DNA from: an uncultured bacterium
GTDB taxonomy: Bacteria > Pseudomonadota > Alphaproteobacteria > SP197
Assembly (NCBI GenBank): GCA_938014945.1
Contig: CALLQH010000323.1
Location: 1-14,277, forward strand
Direction: 5' to 3'
Length of the DNA: 14,277 bases
Translations under genes and position numbers: made by a program
In this document: piece after piece, positions 7,936 through 14,277 of the stretch
How the letters are laid out: every line of letters starts with the position of its first letter
How positions within the stretch are numbered: the first letter of the stretch is position 1
The notes under the pieces: model-generated
Told to the model about the DNA's origin: nothing
Databases searched by the model: none
Seen by the model: the letters and a program-made list of their open reading frames with translations, nothing else

Positions 7936-10495
7936 ACTCCTCGCAGACCACCGTACCCAGATCGTAGAACACGGCCTCGTGCGGCAATTCGCCGACGGTG
8001 ACACGACAGGGCGGCCTGCCCGGCGACGTGAATTCCAGATAGTCGGTGCCGTTGATCTGGGCCTGGAAATAACCCTCGGCATCGGTGGTCGAGACATCGT
8101 GGGCGCCCTCGACGCGCGCCAGGGCCACCGGCGTGCCGTCGGCACGCTCCACCCTGCCGAAGACCGGCAGGATGCGCAGGACATGCCAGGTCATCGTTGC
8201 CACCGATCCCGGGAACAGGGTCACGCGCTGGGCCTCCAGCTCGTAGTCGAACAGGGACTGGGAGTGCGAAAGGATGGCGACATCGTAGCTGCGATAGGGC
8301 TCCAGAACGATCGGCGCGGACGCGGCACTGTCCAGGGTCGCACGGACCGAGCCGTTGACCAGGATGTCGAAGCGGGCATCGTCGGGCACCTCGCCGTCCA
8401 GGGCCACGATGATCGCGCTGCTGGAGCCGCCGAAACCGGTGACCGCGACGCCATCGGTATTGCCCACCAGATCGAAATCGAGCTCGCCGCTGTAGGTCGT
8501 GCTGTTGGTATCGGCCAGGGTCCGCTCGTAGTTCACCGAAACCGCGCCCAGCGGATCGACATAGGATAGCGTGCTCGAAAGCGTGGTCAGCTTGACCGTG
8601 CGGAAGACGCCGGCATTGAGCTGGTATTGGCGGCCGTCATCGGTTGTTTTCAACCAGCCGACACTGGCGGCGTTTTCGGGCCCCGTATCGCCATCGGTCT
8701 CCACCCGGAAACCGAGGCTGGCCAGCGCCGACCAGTTGTCGTCGCGGTAGCTCATGGTCACCTGGGCCAGCGCCAGGAACTGATCCTGGCTCTGGGTCGC
8801 GCTGGTGGCGAAACGAAAGTCGTAGCTGCTGGTCTGCCACAGAAGAGCGCTGGCCGAGGGGCCGAACGACCATGAGGTTCCCGTGTCCTGCCGGTTGTAG
8901 CTGCCCTGGAAGCCGATCGTCACGGCCGGATCGAGCAGGCTGTAGTTGAGGCCGCCGCTGAACTCGCTGACCGTGGAGGTGAAGGGGTCGAACGTGGTGG
9001 GATCGGAACTGGTGGTGCCATCTTTCACGAAGATCTGCCGCATGCTCAGGCTGTAGCCCAGCTCGTCGTACCGGTCCGAATAGCGCAGGGTAAAGCCGGC
9101 ATCCTGCGCCGTCGTGGCGATGAGCGAGGCGCGCAGGCGCGCGGGCCGCTCGCGCAGCACACCGCCGACCTCCAGCAGCAGTTCCTCGTTGCTGGACATG
9201 ATATCGGCGAAGGCGCCCCAGTTTTCGCCCAGGCGGTGCAGCGTGCCCGCGCGCAGGATGGGGACACTTTCGAGCGTGCCGATCAGGCGGCGGTTGCCGG
9301 CATCGTCGACCGTGCTGTCGTCCACCAGCGCGCCGAACTGGAAGGTGTACTGTGGCGTGTCGGCCGGCGGCAGCTCCGCATTCTTGGAGAAGAAACGGGT
9401 CTCCTCGGTCGTCTCTCCGCCGATCTCCTGGATGCGCAGGGTGATGTCGTAGGAGCCGTTGGGCAACGACGAGGTGTCGAGCGTCTGGTTGCCCGCCTCG
9501 TAGACCTTGGTGCTCATCAGACGCCCGTCGCGCAGGATGTCGACCTTTGATCGGTTGGGCAGGAAGAGGATGATCGGCACGGCGTAGGCGAGATCGAGAT
9601 CGACACGGGTGTCGAGCTGGGTCGTCAGCCCGAAGCCCAGGATCTTTTCCTGGCTGGCCGCATCGAGCGGCGCCGTGCGGAACAGGCCCGATGTGGTGCG
9701 CCAGTCCGTGCGGTCCATGGCAAACACGCCGCGGTCGAGGAACAGGTGGTTCTGATCGTCATAGAGCAGCGACGATTCAAGCCGGTTGTCCATCCAGGCC
9801 AGGACCGACGTGTTGCGCATCAGGTAGGTGACATCCTGTCCGCTGCCGCCGGAAACAACACCGCGCATGCTGCTGACCAGACCCGGACCGGTGTCGGTGG
9901 GCTCCAGATAACGCCCCATCTCGACCGTCGAGAGCGCGCGGTAATTGGAATTGACGAAGATGGTCAGCCGGAAGCTGTTGCGGTCGAAGATCACGCCGGC
10001 GACCTCGGGCCGCAGAACGCCGCAGTCGTCCTGGTTGTCACCGGGCAGACACAGCAGATCGCTGTTGGGTGGCAGTGGACCGGTCAGCGCGGCCAGCACG
10101 GCTTCCGAATCGTTGACATCCGACAGCGCCGGCATGACCTCGAGAGGATTGAGCAACTGCACTTGCGAGGGCGTGAAGGTCGCCAGCGCCGTCGCCACCT
10201 TTACGCCGCCGTAGTAGATGTCGACGTAGTTGGTCTGCGGCTCGACAAGTTCGAGAAAGTCCTCGGGGGGCTGCGCACGCACGACGGCCTCGCCCGCGGG
10301 ATCCGCTCCAATCGCCGTACCGCCTTCACCGGAATATTCCTGGCCGATCGCTGCGGGATCGCTGCTACCGGAATCCTGGGCGGCAGCGGTCCAGGGCTGG
10401 CCATTTGCCACCGCGAACGAAAGACACAAGGCAGCAAGCCGCCACCACCTGGTGGCAGCCGCACGCGCCGTGTCCCCCCGGCGGGACCGCGTCAT
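7934..10495 (-). CDS. Outer membrane fimbrial usher (TcfC/CooC-like)
   Basis: The usher forms a 24-strand outer-membrane pore that recruits chaperone-subunit complexes and assembles the pilus. From the ATG at 10495 it has 853 residues, a normal usher length, and a signal peptide (RLAALCLSFAVANG...TAAAQ). An N-terminal domain follows a Gly/Ala-rich linker and contains DIYYGGVKVATALATF and a cysteine pair (C149, C158). The middle plug/E-set region at about 310-383 includes KVDILRDGRLMSTKVY and the motif AGNQTLDTSSLPNGSYDI. The beta-barrel is on both sides. The C-terminal domain (about 723-853) has PYRSYDVAILSHSQ, TLFPGSVATMTWHVLRILPV, FGRV.RADGTPV and TDAEGYFQA, then a C830-C851 pair. These signatures resemble alternate-clade ushers (CfaC/CooC/TcfC) more than FimD or CsuD. 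A GTG at 10531 gives a 12-residue longer form but a poorer signal peptide start. It follows the SCPU array on the same strand. Confidence 0.9.
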   Translation of the reverse strand: MTRSRRGDTARAAATRWWRLAALCLSFAVANGQPWTAAAQDSGSSDPAAIGQEYSGEGGTAIGADPAGEAVVRAQPPEDFLELVEPQTNYVDIYYGGVKVATALATFTPSQVQLLNPLEVMPALSDVNDSEAVLAALTGPLPPNSDLLCLPGDNQDDCGVLRPEVAGVIFDRNSFRLTIFVNSNYRALSTVEMGRYLEPTDTGPGLVSSMRGVVSGGSGQDVTYLMRNTSVLAWMDNRLESSLLYDDQNHLFLDRGVFAMDRTDWRTTSGLFRTAPLDAASQEKILGFGLTTQLDTRVDLDLAYAVPIILFLPNRSKVDILRDGRLMSTKVYEAGNQTLDTSSLPNGSYDITLRIQEIGGETTEETRFFSKNAELPPADTPQYTFQFGALVDDSTVDDAGNRRLIGTLESVPILRAGTLHRLGENWGAFADIMSSNEELLLEVGGVLRERPARLRASLIATTAQDAGFTLRYSDRYDELGYSLSMRQIFVKDGTTSSDPTTFDPFTSTVSEFSGGLNYSLLDPAVTIGFQGSYNRQDTGTSWSFGPSASALLWQTSSYDFRFATSATQSQDQFLALAQVTMSYRDDNWSALASLGFRVETDGDTGPENAASVGWLKTTDDGRQYQLNAGVFRTVKLTTLSSTLSYVDPLGAVSVNYERTLADTNSTTYSGELDFDLVGNTDGVAVTGFGGSSSAIIVALDGEVPDDARFDILVNGSVRATLDSAASAPIVLEPYRSYDVAILSHSQSLFDYELEAQRVTLFPGSVATMTWHVLRILPVFGRVERADGTPVALARVEGAHDVSTTDAEGYFQAQINGTDYLEFTSPGRPPCRVTVGELPHEAVFYDLGTVVCEE

Positions 10496-10529
10496 GGCGT
10501 CGTCTGTCGCAGGTCCATGAACCACGCAC

Positions 10530-10541
10530 ACAATATATTGT
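10530..10541. promoter_or_regulatory. AT-rich 12-bp palindrome upstream of the usher gene
   Basis: ACAATATATTGT is a perfect palindrome in otherwise GC-rich DNA, about 35 bases before the usher ATG (it overlaps the alternative GTG). It could be an operator or carry a -10-like TATATT for a separate usher promoter. No matching -35 at 16-18 bases is seen. Confidence 0.3.
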
Positions 10542-10565
10542 CGAATGAAGCAAGAATCGCGCCAT

Positions 10566-10599
10566 CGCGAGTGCCTCGCGGAACGACAAGGCGCCTTGT
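10566..10599 (-). terminator. Paired hairpins between SCPU gene 1 and usher (candidate attenuator)
   Basis: Two structures lie in tandem in the 146-base gap: CGCGAG-TGC-CTCGCG (10566-10580, perfect 6-bp stem, 3-base loop) and the perfect 14-bp palindrome ACAAGGCGCCTTGT (10586-10599). No clear T-run follows on the minus strand, so full intrinsic termination is doubtful. Partial termination or RNA-stabilising 3' structure, giving more subunit than usher message, is plausible. Confidence 0.35.
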
Positions 10600-10641
10600 A
10601 ATTCTCGCTTTACATCGAGGCTGGCTGCGTGGGCCCTCCCC

Positions 10642-11676
10642 TCAGGGCGCAAGGCCGATCGTGATCAGCAGGTCGGCCGAGTAATCGCCGGATACGGCCG
10701 CGGAAAGGGCATCCTCGCTGACCGCCAGAACGATGCTGGCAGTGTTGTTGCCGCCGCAGTTGGTCACCGTCGCGTCCGTCGTAAAGGTCTCGGGAACATT
10801 GTAGGCGAGCTGCACGTCCGATGCGGCCACCGTTCCCACACCGGAGGTCCCGGACCACCACACATCGAACGGCATCACTTCGCCTGCCTGAGTCATCTCG
10901 AAGGCGCCGGTGAGCGTCGTGCCCGTCACGGTGTAGCTGCCGGAAACGTGATTCGACCAGACGCAAACCGCATTGTCGGCAAGCTCCAGGCCCGTACCTG
11001 AATCGGGATTCCAGCTGCCGAAGCCGAAGTTGTTGCGCAGGCCATTGAGGCGCACCAGCGGCGGGATCTCGATCGTCAGGCTGGTGTTGATTTCGAAATC
11101 GGTGGCACTGCCCACCGGCGAAGCCACGTTGAGACGCAGGCTGCCGGCATAGGTCCCCGCAGTGAAGGTCTCCATGTCGGTTTCGAACACGGTCACGCGC
11201 AGCTTCTGGCCTCCTGCGCTGTTGCCCGAATCGGTGCAGCTGTCGAAGACCGCCTCCGAAAGACTGTCGAAAGCCACTTCGACCCCGGCCGCCATGACGA
11301 CGAAGCCGTTGCCGTCGTCGATCTCGACCTGATAGGGCAAATCGCCGCCGGGGCCCGATAGCAGGAAGGCCCCTCCGCTCGTGCCGACACCGACGGCATT
11401 GGCATCATAGGTCTTGGTGCCGGAATTGGGCCGGTTGGAAAAGACACAGTGACGGTTGTTGGTCCGCACCGTATTGGCAGCACCGTTCCAGCTGCCAAGG
11501 TCATAGTCGTCGCCGGCAAACCCGGCGAGATTGACGCACGGCTGGGAGCCGCAGCCGCTGGGAACCGCCAGGGCATCATCCTCCGGCACGAGCACGAAGA
11601 TCAGCAGTGCTGCGGCAAGCGCAAACCGGACGGCGGCCTGCAGGCGGCCACGGAAAGCCGTAAGAGCATCCGTCAT
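10642..11676 (-). CDS. Two-domain spore coat U (SCPU) pilus subunit 1
   Basis: This 344-residue secreted protein is presumed to be a subunit of the surface structure exported by the usher just downstream. Signal peptide: FALAAALLIFVL...DALA, with mature start near VPSGCG. Domain 1 (about 40-190) has C42, C47, C77 (RHCVFSNRP) and C147 (FDSCTD), plus LGSWNG and GGAFLLSGPGGDLPYQ. Domain 2 (about 197-344) has FGFGSWNPDSG, C238 (VCVWSNHVSG), FEMTQAGEVMPFDVWW and C307 (TNCGG), ending LLITIGLAP. The two-domain plan and length match CsuE-type tip proteins of archaic pili, whereas shaft pilins are about 150-180 residues with one domain. The first cysteine lies about five residues after the predicted cleavage site, leaving no room for an N-terminal donor strand. 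ATG at 11676 follows a GGCGGG-type ribosome site; a TTG one codon earlier is also possible. It is closest to subunit 3. Confidence 0.87.
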   Translation of the reverse strand: MTDALTAFRGRLQAAVRFALAAALLIFVLVPEDDALAVPSGCGSQPCVNLAGFAGDDYDLGSWNGAANTVRTNNRHCVFSNRPNSGTKTYDANAVGVGTSGGAFLLSGPGGDLPYQVEIDDGNGFVVMAAGVEVAFDSLSEAVFDSCTDSGNSAGGQKLRVTVFETDMETFTAGTYAGSLRLNVASPVGSATDFEINTSLTIEIPPLVRLNGLRNNFGFGSWNPDSGTGLELADNAVCVWSNHVSGSYTVTGTTLTGAFEMTQAGEVMPFDVWWSGTSGVGTVAASDVQLAYNVPETFTTDATVTNCGGNNTASIVLAVSEDALSAAVSGDYSADLLITIGLAP

Positions 11677-11772
11677 CAACCCGCCACCCGCCGCGCCTTC
11701 CAGCGTCCGATTGTGAAACTTCCGGCACAGTCTGACGCGCCGCGCTGTCGCGCGAAAGTCCTTTCATGGACG

Positions 11773-12825
11773 TCAGGGCGGCGGCCCTATCGTGAGGGTC
11801 AGGGTTGAGGTGTAGGGCGTCGCCAGGGCCACGGCCGATGCAAGTTCCGCATCGGTGATGCGCAGGATGAGGCTGCTGTTGAAGCCACCCGAACAGTCGG
11901 ACGCCGTGGCGGTGGAAGTGAACACCTCGGGTGTGTCGTAGAGTACCTCCGTGCCCGAACCGACCGAGGAAATGCCGGCGCTGGCCGCCCAGAACACCTG
12001 GTAGGCGATCGGCGACTGGCCTGCGTGTTCCAGCAGGAAATCTCCAGCCGTGGTGGTCGCGGTGACGCTGTAGTTGTTTCCCGTGTTGCTCGACCAGACA
12101 CAGAGGCTGGTGTCGGAGAGCGTGAGGTCCAGACCCGCATCGGGATTCCAGGAACCGAAATCGAGATTGGATTGCAGCCCGCTCAGCCGGACGAGACCAG
12201 GGACGGTGACCGAGATGGTGCCGCTGATCTGAAAGCTGGTGGCATTGCCGGTCACAGCGGTCAGCCGAAGCGTGCCGCTGTAAGTGCCGGCAAGCAGCGA
12301 CGCCATGTCCGTGCCGAACACGGTGATGCGCAGCCGCTGGCCGCCGGCGTTGGTTGCACTGTTGGTGCAACTGTCGAATTCCGCGTTGCTCAGCGCCGGA
12401 AAGTTGAGCGCCGCCCCGCTGGTCATCGTCGAGAACGAGCCTGCCGGATCGGCCAGTTCGACCTGATAGGCAAGGGTTGCACCGCCCGGCCCCGTGAGCA
12501 GGAAGGCACCCCCCGCCGTTCCCTCGCCGAGCACCGTTGCGTCGTAGTTCTTGGGCGTGGTGTTGTTGGGTTTGTTGGAGAAGACGCAGTGATTGAGCGT
12601 CTGAGTCAGCGACGCGGCGCTGCCGTTCCATGCCCCAAGATTGAAGGTATCGCCGGTCAGCCCGGCCACCTGCGTGCAGGCAGGATTACCGCATGTCGTG
12701 GCCGTGGCGCGGGCTTGGCCTCCCATCGCCGCCACCACAACCACGGCGGTAACACATGCGGCAGCAAACAGGACCGGCCTCATCCACCGAGCCTGAAGCA
12801 ACCTGGCAACACGTGGAGGAAGCAC
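11773..12825 (-). CDS. Two-domain spore coat U (SCPU) pilus subunit 2
   Basis: This 350-residue secreted SCPU protein is the most divergent of the three complete copies. Signal peptide: MRPVLFAAACVTAVVVVAA...ARA, with mature start near TATTCGNPAC. Domain 1 shows C45, C50, C80 (NHCVFSNKP) and C153 (FDSCTN), with LGAWNGSAAS and GGAFLLTGPGG. Domain 2 starts near FQISGTISVTVPG and shows FGSWNPDAG, C242 (LCVWSS), GDFLLEHAGQ, YQVFWAASAG and C311 (SDCSGG), ending LTLTIGPPP. All six mature cysteines align with the other copies. The start is uncertain: GTG 12825 has AGGA ten bases upstream, while ATG 12783 starts a compact signal peptide but lacks a good ribosome site. Upstream lies the AT-rich regulatory island; 96 bases downstream is subunit 1. 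Known SCPU proteins are pilins or, in Myxococcus, spore coat. The adjacent usher favours pilins here. Confidence 0.87.
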   Translation of the reverse strand: MLPPRVARLLQARWMRPVLFAAACVTAVVVVAAMGGQARATATTCGNPACTQVAGLTGDTFNLGAWNGSAASLTQTLNHCVFSNKPNNTTPKNYDATVLGEGTAGGAFLLTGPGGATLAYQVELADPAGSFSTMTSGAALNFPALSNAEFDSCTNSATNAGGQRLRITVFGTDMASLLAGTYSGTLRLTAVTGNATSFQISGTISVTVPGLVRLSGLQSNLDFGSWNPDAGLDLTLSDTSLCVWSSNTGNNYSVTATTTAGDFLLEHAGQSPIAYQVFWAASAGISSVGSGTEVLYDTPEVFTSTATASDCSGGFNSSLILRITDAELASAVALATPYTSTLTLTIGPPP

Positions 12826-12850
12826 GAACGGAAAATCCTGAGAAAGGTTG

Positions 12851-12873
12851 ACCTCTTCTTTTTCTATAGAGGT
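12851..12873 (-). promoter_or_regulatory. Leader hairpin upstream of SCPU subunit 2
   Basis: ACCTCT and AGAGGT form a perfect 6-bp stem around an 11-base loop (12857-12867), 25 bases before the GTG start of subunit 2. On the minus strand the loop side holds TATAGA, a possible -10 without a recognisable -35. It could be a leader structure or part of a promoter; I cannot decide. Confidence 0.3.
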
Positions 12874-12904
12874 TTCCCAGAAAAATGCGTCTATTCAATT
12901 GTTC

Positions 12905-12967
12905 GTAATTTATTACAGTGTTAACACCGCGATCCAGACATCAAATCACAGTGTAAATTTGTTAACA
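12905..12967. promoter_or_regulatory. AT-rich palindrome cluster, candidate operator region for SCPU subunit 2
   Basis: This stretch sits within the 172-base gap between subunit genes 3 and 2, and its base composition is strikingly AT-rich for the window. It holds GTAAT-TT-ATTAC (12905-12916), the perfect palindrome GTGTTAACAC (12918-12927), a second TGTTAACA (12960-12967), and a direct repeat of ACAGTGT (12915-12921 and 12948-12954). The two TGTTAACA centres are 41 bases apart, close to four helical turns. Paired symmetric sites on one DNA face are typical of operators bound by dimeric regulators. No such regulator gene is in the window, and the -10/-35 elements are not clear. Confidence 0.45.
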
Positions 12968-12997
12968 TGACACATCGAGACACGGCCCGCTCGCGGT

Positions 12998-14062
12998 CTA
13001 CGGGGCTACGCCGATCGTTACCGTCAGGTCGGTCGCATAGGCGCCTGCCACCGCCGCGGCGATGCCTGCCTCGTCGGTCTCGATGACGATGCTGGCGTTG
13101 GAACCGCCGCCGCAGTCGATGTCGCTGCCGTCGCCGAAAAACGTGGCAGGCGTGTTGTAGGAAAGTTCCTGGTCCGAGGCAGCGACGCTTGTGATCCCCG
13201 CACTCTGCGACCACCAGACATGGAAGGGAATGGCATCCCCCGCCTGCGTCATCTCGAACGCCCCCGACGTCGCCGTCGCGGTCACGGTGTAGGCGTTGGA
13301 TACGTGGTTGGACCAGACGCAGACCGAGGGATCCGAAATTGTCTGACCGCTGGCGGAATCGGGGTCCCATGTGCCGAAGTTGAAGTTGTTCCGCAATCGC
13401 AGCAGCCGGACCAGTTCGGGAATCTCGACGCTGATGGTGCCGGTGATCTCGAAATCGCTGGCGTTGCCCACGGGCGTGGCGACATCCAGGCGCAGGGTGC
13501 CGGTGTAGGTGCCCGACACCAGGGCCACCATATCGGTCTCGTAGACGCGGATGCGCATCCGCTGGCCCCGATTGCTGGTCGGGGAATCGCTGCAGAGGTC
13601 GAAGTTCGCCTCGCTCAGGCTGGTGAAGCTGGACGGCGAACCGGCCGTCACCATCGTAAAGGGAATGGAGCCGCCCGAACCGTCGCGGATCTGGACCTCG
13701 TAGGGCAGATCGCCGCCGGGGCCCGAAAGCAGGAATGCCCCGCCGGTCGTGCCTACTCCACTGGGCGTCACCTCATAGGTCTTGGTGCCGGAGTTCGGAC
13801 GGTTCGAGATCACGCAATGGCGCAGCGTGGCACTGGTCAACGTATTGGCCGTGCCGTTCCAGGTACCCAGATCGAAGGTATCCCCGGTCAGCCCTGCGAT
13901 CTTGACGCAGGCAGGCCCGCCGCAACCGCTGGGAACCGCCTGCACAGGCAGGGCCAGAAGAAGCATCGCCAGCAGGGCCATCGCCGGGACGACACACGGG
14001 AGAAACCCGAGAAGAACGCCGGACCCGACGGACAAGGCAGCTGTCCGTCTCATCGCAACCAT
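12998..14062 (-). CDS. Two-domain spore coat U (SCPU) pilus subunit 3
   Basis: This 354-residue secreted SCPU protein has a long hydrophobic signal region (PAMALLAMLLLALPVQA), with likely cleavage after residue 42 just before VPSGCG. Domain 1: C47, C52, C83 (RHCVISNRP), C157 (FDLCSD), LGTWNGTANT and GGAFLLSGPGGDLPYE. Domain 2: ITGTISVEIPELVRL, FNFGTWDPDSASG, C248 (VCVWSNHVS), GAFEMTQAGDAIPFHVWW and C317 (DIDCGGG), ending LTVTIGVAP. Domain 2 is very close to that of subunit 1 (VCVWSNHVS, GAFEMTQAG, VAASD and the NCGG/DCGG region), so 1 and 3 look like the more recent duplicates. An ATG at 14053 with GGATGG upstream is an equally good start. The gene begins only about 33 bases after a strong hairpin that follows subunit 4. 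Its stop is followed by the AT-rich island. Mature N-terminus again lacks a donor-strand extension. Confidence 0.87.
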   Translation of the reverse strand: MVAMRRTAALSVGSGVLLGFLPCVVPAMALLAMLLLALPVQAVPSGCGGPACVKIAGLTGDTFDLGTWNGTANTLTSATLRHCVISNRPNSGTKTYEVTPSGVGTTGGAFLLSGPGGDLPYEVQIRDGSGGSIPFTMVTAGSPSSFTSLSEANFDLCSDSPTSNRGQRMRIRVYETDMVALVSGTYTGTLRLDVATPVGNASDFEITGTISVEIPELVRLLRLRNNFNFGTWDPDSASGQTISDPSVCVWSNHVSNAYTVTATATSGAFEMTQAGDAIPFHVWWSQSAGITSVAASDQELSYNTPATFFGDGSDIDCGGGSNASIVIETDEAGIAAAVAGAYATDLTVTIGVAP

Positions 14063-14095
14063 CCGCGACCGGCATGCCGCGGCCTTGAAAGCAAA

Positions 14096-14130
14096 GCGGC
14101 GCCGCTCTGAACCAGGCGGCGCCGCGTTTT
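14096..14130. terminator. Strong GC hairpin between SCPU subunits 4 and 3 (terminator/attenuator)
   Basis: GCGGCGCCGC occurs at 14096-14105 and again at 14116-14125. The arms can pair as a 10-bp all-GC stem around the loop TCTGAACCAG. On the minus strand, in the direction of the subunit genes, the stem is followed by TTTGCTTT. On the plus strand it is followed by GTTTT. It lies 25 bases after the subunit 4 stop codon. This is the best intrinsic-terminator candidate in the window and could work in both directions. Confidence 0.75.
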
Positions 14131-14154
14131 ACACAACGTCCGTCAGAGAGACGA

Positions 14155-14277
14155 TCAGGGCACGACGCCCATGGTGATCGTCAGCGTATCGCTATAGGCG
14201 CCGGCAACCGCATCGGCGAGGTCATCTTCGAGAACCTCGACCACCAGGCTGGCGTTGTCGCCGTTGGTGCTGCAGGT
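14155..14277 (-). CDS. SCPU pilus subunit 4, partial (only the last 40 residues in window)
   Basis: The minus strand reads an open frame from the window edge to a TGA at 14157-14155, encoding 40 residues that begin TCSTNGDNASLVVEVLED and end SDTLTITMGVVP. This aligns with the ends of the three complete subunits: a Cys-(S/G)-rich turn, hydrophobic strand, acidic loop, then A-x-A/V-A-G-x-Y, a D-T/L-L-T-x-T strand and a G-x-x-P terminus. It is the C-terminal part of an SCPU domain. Whether this copy has one domain (shaft pilin) or two (like its neighbours) cannot be seen. The strong hairpin follows it directly. Confidence 0.8.
   Translation of the reverse strand, partial: TCSTNGDNASLVVEVLEDDLADAVAGAYSDTLTITMGVVP

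Noticed and set aside
11775..11788. AGGGC-GGCG-GCCCT hairpin at the end of subunit gene 2 as a terminator
   Set aside because: It lies inside the coding sequence, encodes the Gly-Pro-rich C-terminus and has no T-run. A 5-bp GC stem is common in this composition.
12968..12997. Terminator after subunit gene 3
   Set aside because: Only 4-bp stems (such as CCGC-TC-GCGG) and no T-run on the minus strand.

Overview
The window is GC-rich, densely coded bacterial DNA with no gap above 300 bases. The mix of a TamA/TamB pair, FabG-type SDR enzymes and a Gram-negative chaperone-usher pilus locus points to a proteobacterium. The GC-rich codon use and protein style suggest an alphaproteobacterium, but no marker gene here fixes the taxon. 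I saw no tRNA, rRNA, CRISPR, transposase or integrase.

Layout. (1) 1-5508, minus strand: a 198-residue protein of unknown function with two similar halves, then tamA (Omp85 outer-membrane barrel with POTRA domains), then tamB (inner-membrane-anchored AsmA-like bridge), which runs off the left edge. tamA and tamB overlap by one base (TGATG). (2) 5605-7118, plus strand: two paralogous NAD(H)-type short-chain dehydrogenases overlapping by ATGA. (3) 7222-7908, plus strand: a PapD-like periplasmic pilus chaperone. It converges on (4) 7934-14277, minus strand: a large outer-membrane usher preceded by a tandem array of four secreted two-domain spore-coat-U (SCPU) subunits. The fourth subunit is cut by the right edge.

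The second half is the interesting part. The chaperone keeps subunits folded in the periplasm, the usher exports and assembles them, and the four SCPU proteins are the presumed surface subunits. From memory of family signatures, chaperone and usher look like the alternate (alpha, CS1/CFA/Tcf) clade, while the subunits look like the archaic (Csu, sigma) clade, specifically its two-domain tip protein CsuE. No single-domain shaft pilin lies in the window, and none of the three complete subunits shows the usual N-terminal donor strand. Control elements are visible: a strong GC hairpin between subunit genes 4 and 3, an AT-rich island with paired palindromes ahead of subunit gene 2, and hairpins between subunit gene 1 and the usher. 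Together they suggest separately tuned expression of the subunits and the usher.

The many long open frames on the opposite strand of these genes (for example 254-2521, plus strand) are GC-bias shadows and are not annotated.
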